Assembly (NCBI GenBank): GCA_038496675.1
Contig: CM076651.1
Span: forward strand, 25,322,182-25,386,181
Direction of reading: 5' to 3'
DNA from: Rachycentron canadum
Lineage: Eukaryota; Chordata; Actinopteri; Carangiformes; Rachycentridae
DNA: 64,000 nucleotides
Part shown: positions 26,501 to 36,966 of the stretch, in pieces
Numbering within the stretch: position 1 is the stretch's first letter
How the letters are laid out: each line of letters starts with the position of its first letter
Notes under the pieces: model-generated
Seen by the model: the letters and a program-made list of their open reading frames with translations, nothing else
The model's database searches: none
Told to the model about the DNA's origin: nothing
Program-made: the position numbers and the translations under genes

Positions 26501-27941
26501 CATTTTTAGAGAAACACTTACCTAACACGATCTTTCCTCTCTAACTCTTTTCATTTCTCCTCTGCAGGAACTGCGTGAACTCCAGGGACAGATCAAGGAC
26601 ACCTCAGTCATCGTGGAGATGGACAACAGCCGCGACCTGGACATGGACGCCATTGTGGCTGAAGTTAAGGCTCAGTATGAGGACATCGCCAACCGCAGCC
26701 GCGCTGATGCTGAGTCATGGTATCAGCAGAAGGTAGGTCAAGAGAGGAAGTAATCTCTCCAACAGATCCAATGTGAAACACACATCCTGCGACCAGGTGT
26801 GTGGCATCTGTAGAAACACCTTGTTTTTAATCTTTTTCCTTCAGTACCAAGAGATGCAGGTCAGCGCAGGCCAGGCGGGAGATGACCTCCGCAACACCAA
26901 GAGTGAGATTGCTGAGCTCAACCGTATGATCAGTCGCCTCCAGAATGAGATTGAGGCAGTCAAGGGACAGGTAAGCTTACAGTTACAGCTGTGATTAGTT
27001 GACTTAACTTGAGTTTAGTTCATTTCTAGACTTATCAGCTTTGTGCAAGAATCATCACAGTTTCCTTAACACATTTTAAAAACCAGAGGCAAAGCATTTT
27101 GAAAAAGAAATATCACATCTGAAGCTTCTGCTAACTTTCCAACCTCTCAGCGTGCCAACCTGGAGGCCCAGATCGCTGAGGCCGAGGAGCGTGGTGAGCT
27201 GGCAGTGAAGGACGCCAAGGCCCGCATCAGGGACCTGGAAGAAGCCCTGCAGAGAGCCAAACAGGACATGGCCCGCCAGGTCCGTGAGTACCAGGAGCTG
27301 ATGAACGTCAAGCTGGCCCTGGACATTGAGATCGCCACATACAAGAAGCTTCTGGAGGGAGAGGAATCCAGGTAAATGCCGAGCTGCATTTAATTCTCTG
27401 AAACAGTGCAAGTATGCATTACATCCCAGTGTGCAGGCAGCAGCAGCTCAAATTGCTCATTTATGTACCTCCCCTCCCTGCAGAATTGCATCAGGTGGTG
27501 GATCTGCAACCATCCACGTACAGAGCACAACTTCCAGCTTTGGTATGTATCAGCATGTTTTTACATTTTCAGTCATTTCTGAGTCAGTTTTATGGTCTTA
27601 ATTAAAAGGTTTGTTTATATGTTTTAATAAACAGAGCATATGATTCAGAGACAATTTAAATTTTTGCCATGTTTTCTGAAAAGCTAATCTTTTTCTCATC
27701 TCTAGGCGGCGGCTCAGGAAGTGGCATGAGCGGCAGCTATGGCGGTGGAATGAGCATGAGCAGTGGCATGGGCTTGAGCGGCGGTATGGGCATGATCGGC
27801 GGCGGTGGAATGAGCAGCGGTATGGGCTTGAGCGGCGGTATGGGCATGATCGGCGGCGGTGGCATGAGCAGCATGAGCATGGGAGGAGGTGGAATCAGCA
27901 GCTCAAGAAGCAGCTCCACTTACTCAATCCGCCGTTCGTAA
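23568..27941 (+). CDS. Type II keratin, complete, nine exons, about 550 aa
   Basis: Epithelial intermediate-filament subunit that needs a type I keratin partner. Exons: 23568-24047, 25859-26067, 26176-26236, 26362-26457, 26568-26732, 26845-26970, 27151-27371, 27484-27542 and 27706-27941 (stop TAA 27939-27941). Coding total is 1653 nt and all junctions keep frame. The start ATG at 23568 is the first that opens the Gly/Ser-rich head (MTSMTMKTVRTSYGSGGG). The head contains three AFGAGG repeats and FSSRSAFSSRP. Rod start: SLNNRFASFIDK. Rod end: EIATYKKLLEGEES. The tail is Gly/Met/Ser-rich with an 18-residue unit repeated twice and ends STYSIRRS. Exon sizes follow the classical type II pattern, including the 221-nt exon 7 that is fused in the neighbour. 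Rod exons are very close to those of the upstream keratin. The class (basal, krt5-like, versus simple-epithelial) cannot be set without alignment. Confidence 0.95.
23832..23885 (+). repeat. Three perfect 18-bp coding repeats in keratin 2 head
   Basis: GGTGCTTTTGGCGCTGGT occurs three times in tandem and encodes GAFGAG. Such an array is prone to unit-number change. Confidence 0.9.
27759..27866 (+). repeat. 54-bp coding repeat, two copies, in keratin 2 tail
   Basis: Units 27759-27812 and 27813-27866 each encode SSGMGLSGGMGMIGGGGM. They differ by only a few bases, which points to a recent duplication. Confidence 0.9.
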
Positions 27942-28606
27942 AAACAGCAGTTGTCGTTTCCTCTATTCCTCTTTTCTCATCTTTATTTTCTTTGTCCCCA
28001 CCACCTCTCGCCCTGCAGACACTGAGCAGCCATTTGACCATTTACAGTTAGCAGCTCTATTTGGCATTTAGTTCCTGTGTACTGCTCCTGGGCAACACAT
28101 AACCACAGAGTCAGAGAGAGAGTCAGAGATTACATCCAAGTACAAGTAGAAACAGAGAGATTATTAGACTGGAGAAACAAAGAGCAACAGACACATGAGT
28201 CAGTCCTCCTTTGATCAGTCAGCCAGGCTGCCTTTTGGTTGCTGGATGTGCTGTTGTGCAGACAAGAGGATACTTGTAGTGTCATGACAGAGAGTCCTTA
28301 CAAGGCAACAATTGATGCATACAAAATGACAACAGCAGAAGGAGGTGTGGCTGTTGTGCTTTGTCTTGAATCTATTAAGCATACAGAGCAGGCAGCCAGT
28401 TAGTGCCACACCTACAACTCCTTGTTTCTCTCATGTCTCTTCTGCTGTCACACATCTGTCATCTTGCTGTGCGGTTTGACATCATCAAAAGCAGCCACAC
28501 ATAACACTTTCATCGCCTTTTTCATCTCCTGTTTGGAGAGAAAATGATCTCTCCAGTACAATATATTGTTTTTTTAAAATCATTTCTTTCATTTCCATTT
28601 TCTCTG

Positions 28607-28684
28607 AATAAAAAAACATGGTTATGGCTGACTTGGACAACGAGATTTATTGTGAATTTGTACCAACAAAACATCTGGAATAAA
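28607..28684 (+). terminator. Poly(A) signals of keratin gene 2
   Basis: Two AATAAA hexamers at 28607-28612 and 28679-28684, the second followed by a TGTGTT-rich stretch. Use of either would give a 3' UTR of roughly 0.67-0.76 kb. No AATAAA lies closer to the stop. Confidence 0.5.
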
Positions 28685-28699
28685 TCTGTGTTCATATCC

Positions 28700-30030
28700 A
28701 CTCTGGCAGATCTGTGTTGTTATTGATCGTTGGTGTAGTATAACTTTGGAACAAATCATTCTATGATGAACAGTAAACAAGAGCGGGCTTTTCATTCATA
28801 TGCCATGACTTTGGACTATGTTGGTTGAACTGACAACTGCTGGCAGATTTCATGAGCTATATTTAGCTAATACAAGATACGGATGACTTTATATTTTCAG
28901 GTGATTTGTTTTAAATCTAAAAAAATCTGTAAATGGGTCTGAAATGTGCATATGATGATGACAAACATGATAAAGTGCTCTATGATTTCCAAAAAGTCAA
29001 CATCCTCACCAGCCTGATGATCTCCGTGCCAGACACGGAAACTTTCCTCTTAACTGTATGGTTTGCTTGTTACAGAGAAATACTTGAACAACATGTTGGT
29101 GAAACAGTTTGCGTCACTTTTACAAGACAGAAGGATCCAATGGTAGTTTGCTGCTATTTAGCAGAGCATGCTAATGGTAGCGGCTCCTATTAGAGCACAG
29201 TTCAGTCTATTCCTCACTTTTTCACCTTTTATATTTGGCTTTGAAAAGACACTTAGGATACAGAGCGCAGACCTCTCTTCAGCAGGGGGAGTCTAGGCCA
29301 GGCTGGGCTACAGCCTGAAGTGTGTAAAAAATGTTATATATAATCTCTATATAGATCTCCGTGGAGCCTCCATGTGACACTGCAGCTCACTCCCACAGAC
29401 CAGAGAACCAGTGGAAAAGAGGCTCCACCTCTCTTGAGGGCCCAGTACACACTGTTTAAGCTGGTGTAAAACTAAGGGTATGGTTTTTAGTCTCCACCGT
29501 ACACATTTGAGTGTGACTGAGCAATTAACTCCTACTTAGTTTATATTTGTAAAACGCTACCATATCCTAACAACCATGAGTTTTAAAACTTACATATGGT
29601 AGAACTTTTGGATCCAAAAATACAGCTGGTTCCTGACTTTTCTCAAAAGTGTCTGCATAATAATTAAAAATGGTTGTCATATAAAACTTGAAGCTTTATA
29701 GTTAAAATGTTTTTTTTTTGTGCTTTTTTGATTTTTATGGAAAAACCATTTGAATCACAATTGTGTTTATCTATTAAGGTTTTTTTTATCTATATTAGAA
29801 TATGTTTGGAGGAGATCTAATACATTTTTTATCCTAATTTTCTGTATGTCTTTGAAGAGATATGAGCTGATGATTAAAAGTTAATGCTGGTTATTTCATC
29901 ACTAATTTATGAAGTTATGAAGTGGCAGAAATGGGATATTACAGACGTAATACACCAATGACTAATAAGTGAAAATCATGCTGGAAGTTGGTGATCTAAT
30001 ATATTTTTTAAATGATTTTCTCATTCAGAA
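28700..30030. other. Intergenic DNA, no gene seen
   Basis: AT-rich sequence with short open frames only. It includes a 23-base segment at 29643-29665 that recurs at 32049-32071. Confidence 0.45.
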
Positions 30031-30265
30031 GAAAATAGACCATAAAGCAGGGGCTGAATGGGGGCGTGGCTATAGTGTGATTGACAGACTGTACCACCCA
30101 ATCAGGATAGAGTACAGAGCAGGTCAGCTCCACCCCTCACTCCTCCTCAGCTCCACCTTCTCCTCTATAGATGGTTTCCTCTGGTTTCAAAAAACCAAGA
30201 TGGCCGACGGACAAATTACAAACTGGAGGCTTCAAAACAGCGGCTCACAGACTAATGGGTGACAC
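30031..30265 (+). repeat. Dispersed repeat family A, 3' half copy
   Basis: Starts at GAAAATAGACCATAAAGCAG and holds GGGGGCGTGGC, CACCCAATCAGGATAGAGTA, CAAGATGGCCGACGG and ACTAATGGGTGACAC. The first half of the family is missing. Confidence 0.9.
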
Positions 30266-30892
30266 ATTTTGTCATGACATGAACCAAACAAATAAAATAA
30301 AATAAAATGCATCTATATTAATTGGGAAGTGCTGAAGTATCAGCTTCGGCCTGTGAAGAATAACTGCTGGAGTCTGGTCATGGTGATTCTTCCTCCGGCT
30401 GAGATTCAGGAGGTTTATCCATGATGATGTTACAGCCCCAGTGTCTGGGTCTTCACAGTGACCAGGGTTAATGAAAAGGGCTTCTGTTGTAGTACAGAAG
30501 CACAGCACAGTGAAGGATGATAAAATATTTTATTTTATTAAATTTGTTTTGATTTTAAAAAATGCCCAAATTTGTTTCAGTAATTAACTTCATAAAAATG
30601 AAATAAAGTAATTTAATTACTCCATCACTCACAATGCATATATGAATCTTGTTGAACTACCAGCAAGTTACTGCAAAACGTTCTTGCAACTGTTTCAAAT
30701 ATTTCTGATGAAAACCACATTATAGATAAGACAGATAAGGCTGGAAGAATCAGTGATCTCATTTAAATCACTTTCACTCTCATTTTTACAGACTACTTTT
30801 TACTAAGTTATCCCTTTATTTTTTATAATTATTTATAATATTTCTATTATATTTATCAAATAGTCTCAGTATCACCATTTCATTGTGTCTTC

Positions 30893-30894
<2 letters not shown>

Positions 30895-30938
<44 letters not shown>
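30895..30938. repeat. (GT)n microsatellite
   Basis: About 22 GT units. Confidence 0.9.
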
Positions 30939-30942
<4 letters not shown>

Positions 30943-31042
30943 ACTTATGTGCATGTGTAGCGTCTGCTCCCTGTAATTTATTTTGACCTTTATCTTTTGT
31001 CTTCCTTCCTTAAATGCACTTCATTTCTGTCCTGCTCTGATT

Positions 31043-31145
31043 CATGTCAAAGCACTTAGTAAACTCTGTGTTTAAAGGTGTTACTTAGATAAAGCTGTTA
31101 TGATGATGATGATAATTCTTCTTCTTCTTCTTCTTCTTATTATTA
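31043..31145 (+). repeat. LINE 3'-tail fragment with triplet repeats
   Basis: TCAAAGCACTTAGTAAACTC then ATAAAGCTGTTATGATGATG, followed by CTT and ATT triplets. It is related to the tail at 19775-19890. Confidence 0.6.
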
Positions 31146-31369
31146 TTATACTGACCTGAATATACTGAAGAGCAAGTACCATCAAGCTCATTTAATCCTG
31201 CTTTTATCCTCTCGTCCTGTATCTCTTTACAGTTCTTCTATAATGCTCTCAGACTAACAGGGAGGGTCACGCTGCCTTCCTCATCTTTTCTATGATCCAA
31301 TGCTGCCCTCTGGTGATTGATGACTCTGCCATCTGAGCCCATCCATCATCATCGATACCAGTCATCTGT

Positions 31370-31506
31370 GCAGGGTGGTGCCAGCAGGTCTTTGGACTGT
31401 GGGACGAAGCTGGAGAACCTGGGGGGAACCCACACAGGCACAGGGAGAACATGCAAACTCCACGCAGAAAGCAGACAGTGCTAACCACTGCACCACCGTG
31501 CCACCC
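31370..31506 (-). repeat. SINE-like fish repeat fragment
   Basis: The minus strand reads GGTGGCACGGTGGTGCAGTG then GTTAGCACTGTC, followed by GTGGAGTTTGCATGTTCTCC. The TGGTGCAGTGG part resembles a tRNA-type A box. No clear B box is left. This motif order is familiar from abundant teleost repeats; the family name is not assigned. Confidence 0.7.
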
Positions 31507-31954
31507 ATTCAAACATTTACTGCACCTGCAGTCTGTCCTGTTGTTTCTGCTTGTTCCCTAATAATTTATCCAGGTCAGTTTGTATTGTTCTTAGACTCCA
31601 GTTACACACATATTAAAAGTTAAAACACTTTCCACAAGACTTCTGTCAACAGTCTCTAAAATGCTTACTTACTTAAGTAAGGTAAGTCCAATTTCCTGAT
31701 TCGATACAAACCCTGCATTGCTTCTTCAGAAATGTGTTGGCTGTAAAAATGAAAATACTTGAACTCTTTTACTACATCAACAGCTGGTAATCAATTAGAA
31801 CAGGTGATAGAATATAACGACAGGCACCGAGGTGCCTCATTAGTCTATTTCTTGTTGGGAGGTCGAATTCATAATTTGTATTTTATTGGCATATAAAATA
31901 ACAGCTGGGAGCACACAGGCCTGAGGTGCTCCTGTTATTTAGTCCTGAAGTTGA

Positions 31955-32135
31955 TGTGTTGAAGCAGCAAAAATGGTCAAGTGCGAGGATGTGAGCGACT
32001 TTGACACAGGGGAAAAAAGAAGTTCAAGGTGTTGACTTGGCTCCAAATTCAAAAGTGTCTGCATAATAATTCATTTTCAATCCAATCCATTTGGTGGAAA
32101 AAATAAAGCAGGTGGTCATAATGTTATGGCTGATT
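31955..32135 (+). mobile_element. Tc1-like transposon relic, heavily deleted
   Basis: A stub of transposase coding (AAAATGGTCAAGTGCGAGG, then a GAGCGACTTTGAC segment encoding SDFD as in Tc1 N-terminal domains) runs into a Tc1-type end, CAGGTGGTCATAATGTTATG. Most of the gene is gone. Confidence 0.6.
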
Positions 32136-32152
32136 GTGGTATTTTCATGCCA

Positions 32153-32336
32153 GTGCAAGGTTTGGACACACATACACATTCATATGTTTGTCTTCAGTTT
32201 GACCATCATTACCTACATTGTGGAGAGAAAGACAACTATAAATATCATGCTTGTTTGTTGATGTTTTAAAGTTTAGATTCTTCAATAATTAAACAATAAG
32301 AAAGAAATAAAGGATGCGTCCAAACTTTTGACTGCT
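32153..32336. mobile_element. Small Tc1-type MITE
   Basis: Terminal inverted repeats: the left end CAGTGCAAGGTTTGGAC pairs with the reverse complement of the right end, GTCCAAACTTTTGACTG, with three mismatches. The body is about 185 bp and non-coding. Confidence 0.65.
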
Positions 32337-32340
32337 CCTA

Positions 32341-32412
32341 CGCTGGTGTTGGCCCATTTACAATGTATTTACGGCCCACCGGTCGGCCACGGCCCACGGG
32401 TTGGGAATCCCT
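32341..32412 (-). mobile_element. hAT-like terminal fragment
   Basis: The minus strand begins CAGGGATTCCCAACCCGTGG, the type of terminus found on hAT-superfamily elements. No partner end was found nearby. Confidence 0.45.
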
Positions 32413-33078
32413 GTTTCTGACTGCTCTTCTCACAGTATTCACTTGCGTCAGTGTCGTGTCTCCAGTGCAATGATCATCATTAACATTTAATTAACAGAAT
32501 GCCTTTTTTTTTAAACAATGTTTTATTAGGGGACAGTTGAGTGAAAGTGACAGCAGTAAAAAACATGTATTCCCACATCTTTACACACATCATGAATATG
32601 TTACACAAAAACAAACACAGCTGTCCACGTGACCCACAATGTAACAAGGGATTTTTATTAAAAACCAAGGTTTTTATTTTAGTTTGTACTATACTTTTCT
32701 CAGACAATATTGTCACACCTCTAATAAAATAAAATAAATATTTTGTATAGCATGAAAGTTTAAAATAGTCTTAACTGAAGGTGCACTGACTATTTTATTC
32801 ATGGCCTTCCACCTTCACTTTGAACTGAATCCACCATGTCACATTTATGACGGAGCGCTGGGACATTCTGCTGATGTCAAAAGTCAAAAGAAGAAAATGG
32901 ACCTTGAGTGAAGGCGATTTTGTGGCTATTTATTTTGTCTTCATTGAAATCAGAGGCAACATCTTATGATGAAGTGGTTCAGCCTTTTAGATGAATTCTG
33001 ACGTGCAGCTTCACTTCAACAGACTCTGTTTTCTCTTGTCCTGTACAGGCCACCATCAAGTATCAAGTTTCTGTTTAA

Positions 33079-33084
33079 TTTATT
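33079..33084 (-). terminator. Poly(A) signal of mapk13
   Basis: TTTATT on the plus strand gives AATAAA on the minus strand, about 95 bases past the kinase stop codon. A second one lies at 32929-32934. Confidence 0.55.
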
Positions 33085-33178
33085 TGCACTATTTTTTTGC
33101 CGCTGTTTCTTTTTTTGCTGAGTGTTGTGTGTGGTTGTTAAAACCAAACGTTCGGAGGCGTCAGCACATCACAGTGTT

Positions 33179-36100
33179 CTACATGGCTGTCTTACTGGGG
33201 TTGCTGGGGTCGAAGGTCATGATCTCCATGTGGATAAGACCTGATTGGATAAAAAAAGGGGAACTTTATTTTACTTTCACACTTTTTGAAATAATGCAAC
33301 ACTTCAAAAATTATAAAATAGTTTGTGGTTCTCAAAGTGGGGTTTGGGAACCCCATGGGGTCGTTGAGGGGGGTTCCCGTGGGTTTCCAGCCAAAAGGGG
33401 AAGAAAATGATGGTTGATCCTGGAACAAAATCCTATGAAATTGGGGTCCACGGTCTAATTTGTGGTCAGGGTTAGGTTAATATTTTGTCTGCTTTTCTTA
33501 CATTGATCACTTCACCGGTCACCTCCAGCCTCTCTACAAAGCCATACTTACTCTTCCACTCGCCAACAGCGAGCTCCAGGCTCTCGAAGGAGTCGTCGTA
33601 TGGATCAGAGTCCGGCTCACACTCGGGGTCATGATATTCAGCCAGGAAGGGGTGCGACAGTCCCTGCTTAGCCGTCAGCCTCGTCTCTGGATCCAGCAGC
33701 AGCATCCCCTCCATTAGATCCACAGCTGGAAGCATCAGGACACAAAACACAGTCTCACCACACTTCAAAGAACCCGATGAAGCACTAATTGTTTCTGGCT
33801 TTTTGACACAAAACCTATTTTAAAGTTAAATCTGACGTCTCTCATTGGTATCAATTTATAGCTATAAGAAACTATAAAGGGCAACATTGCTTTCAACAAT
33901 ATAGCATCTTTCATATCTAAGTGGAGCATCATATATATATTTTATTATTATATAGGTTGGGGTTCCCAACCTGTGGTCCTGAGCCCAAAAGTGCAAAAGT
34001 ATTGCAAGTGGGTCAGAAAATCATTTACAAATCACTACAAATTAGATGAAAAAAAAATATATAATAATAATAATAATAATAATAAAAATCTATATAAATC
34101 TATATAAATATCTTCAATTTGATTAAAAATGTTTTTCAGTTCAGTCCTGAATGTTCATTATCATTAAAAAGAAAAGGGCTCTGATCTGGCTTCGTATCGT
34201 GAAAGGGTCGGATGTGGGCTGCCAACATTTCTCAGATTTTCAGGTGGAACATGAGTTAGAAAAGGTTGAAAAACACAGGCTCAGAGAAAATTTAACACAT
34301 GTTAAGAGATGAAGAAATTCAGTTCAGTGCACCATTTTCATCCATGGACGGAAACACTTCCTTGAAGTTTTTCTTCTTCTGTGGAGGGAGACCTTGCACA
34401 TATGACTGCGCCTACAAAACAGGTGACAATATTATATTTCAAAGAGCTTATAACAAAGAAAAGACAAAAAGAGCAACGATACAAAGACAGGAGGGGGAAA
34501 AAGTAATTTTCTATTGAGGGAAATGTTAGCATGTTGACAAGACAAAACTCACGTCTTTGCTCTGCATCTTCTGCACCAGCGACGAGTCTGGTGTTCCCGT
34601 CACGTGGAGGATCTTTTTCAGCTGATCGATACCTGAGCGGGCCGGTTAAGGAAGTGTTAGGATCTGTAGTACTTTTCCTTTCTCTTTGTTTCTCTTTTTC
34701 CCTTCCCCATGTTGAGTGTTTGTCCCCAGTCTGTCTCTCCTGTCTGGTTGTGTGTTTGTGTTGTCTAAGGCTGGGTGTGGCTGACAACTCTCCTGCCAAT
34801 CCACTCCCTCTCCTGCTGGTCATCTGCTCTGATTGCCACCTCCTTCTCCACCTGATAAATACTAGGCCCTCCTCTCTAGTCTTTGTTGTAACATCTTCAG
34901 TGGTAAACACCATGGCCAACTTTTTGACTTGCTTAACGTTGAGATTGTTCTGCTTGGTTTCTGTTTGTGTCTCAGCAGCCTAACTCTTCTGCTCCTGCTC
35001 AGTTACATCCAGCCTTGTGAAGGATTCCCCCCATCCATGGTCTGTACCTGTTCCTGGTTCTGGTCCCAAACCATCATGATAGTCACCTGTTCCTGCATCA
35101 TCGAGTTGAACTTCCTTCTTTTGGAGTCATGTGGTTATTCAAGGAAATGCATTTTTTCCACCTGTGTTTCAATTTTCAGGTTACCACCAGTTGAATGTGC
35201 ACAGTTTTAGAACAACACACTGAATGTGAGCTGAATATGAGAGGATACTGTCATGTCCTTGGAAAAGGACCTTGCTCGTAATCATCTCTGCCAGGATACA
35301 GGCGGCTGACCATACATCCACTGTGAGGGACAGAGGATTGTGATAATAAAAATGTCATATTTTGTCACAATATCCTGCAATATTCAGCTATTTTTTTCAT
35401 GAAATCACTATTTGTATTAAAGGGAGATCATATTATTACCTGTCTGACTGTAGTGCATCCAGTTGAATATGACCTCTGGTGCTCTGTACCAGCGGGTCAC
35501 AACATAACCAGTCATTTCACTCTCCGTGTGTCTTGCCAAACCAAAATCCAGGATCTGAGAACAGAGGCAGTTAAATTCAACGCGGAGAAGCTCATTCAAG
35601 GATGAGTGAAATGGAATTGCTGACACTGATCATCTGGTCAAGATTTTTTTTAACTCACCTTTAATTCACAGTTCTCATTCACAGCAAGGTTACCAGGCTT
35701 CAGATCCTGAAATCAAACCATGCAAACAAAGCTTATTGTGACATCCAATGAATAATTTTGAGTTAGTTGAATAAGCTGATACCACTGTGGTGAACAGCTT
35801 TGACCACTACAGGAGTCTCCTGTTACCAGTTAAAACTGAACACAAACATTGAACAACTACCTCACACAACCACAGGAAAATGAGTAACATCACACTCGAA
35901 TGCAGCAACAATAAAACATGTAAACAGTTATAAGATGGCTGAACGTGATATCCATAAATCCTTGCACTTAGAACTGTCAATATTTATGGTGACCTCGCCC
36001 TCCGGTCAGTACAGTAATTACCTTTCTTCACTGAATACTCAGCAGCAAACGTTACTCATTATATGCCATATACAGTACTGTGCAAAAGTGTGAGGCCACC

Positions 36101-36907
36101 CTTAGATTTGTTGTTTTATCAATGACATAATGACTATATATATAATTATTTCTCAGTCTCTTTCTTAGAATACAACCAGAAAATACAGGAAATGTGTAGC
36201 AGCATTAAAAAACTGAAGAACCTGGCCCTGGAATGATGAGATTGAAAGTTGCTCTTCTACATATCAGCAGTTTCCAGTGAGTTCACCTCATTCAACATGT
36301 GTCTGTAAAGCTCCATCATGTCCTGCTCAAACCTGGTGTAATGGACCTTTTTCACAGCCTCATGTTGACATGAAATAGGACAAATACATGTGTTAGCACT
36401 GACATTAATTATGGCTCCTAAATACTTGACTTGACTACTTTAGCCTAGACTTTTGCACAATACTGTATATTACTGAGCACAGGCCCAGCAAAGCTGCCTT
36501 AAACCAACTGCAAAGTAATTATACAGTTTCAAATTGTAATCTCACTATCAATAAAAATAGGCATATTTAACTAGTGCATTAATTATAATCAATTGTTTAA
36601 CCCATGGAAAAAAAACAAGGTATAAATTGTGAGGTTGTGGTTTTTTGGAGGGGTTTGGTGTGGGATAGTGGGGCACAGTGACTTCACATCACACACATGG
36701 GGGCTAAGTAAGGTGTATTTTAGAAAGGTTCATATACCAACCCGATGAATGATCCCTGCAGAATGAATATACTGTGAAGAAAGAGAAGATCATTAATCAC
36801 AGAACAGACAAACGGAAGTGGACATTCACAGTAATGTTTGTCTGCAGTGCAAGAAGAGCCACATGCTTGTGGCTTCTGGCTCTCTCTCTCTGTTATGATG
36901 TGTGTCT

Positions 36908-36966
<59 letters not shown>

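Noticed and set aside
27737..27919. Proline/leucine-rich minus-strand frame in the keratin 2 tail
   Set aside because: A shadow of the Gly/Met tail repeat.
31370..31506. tRNA gene
   Set aside because: Only an A-box-like stretch is present. No B box, no cloverleaf and no anticodon arm, so it is a repeat fragment.
34338..34919. 193-codon minus-strand frame overlapping mapk13
   Set aside because: It is on the kinase strand but in a different frame, spans exons 9 and 10 plus introns, and has no domain similarity. The exon reading explains the coding signal better.
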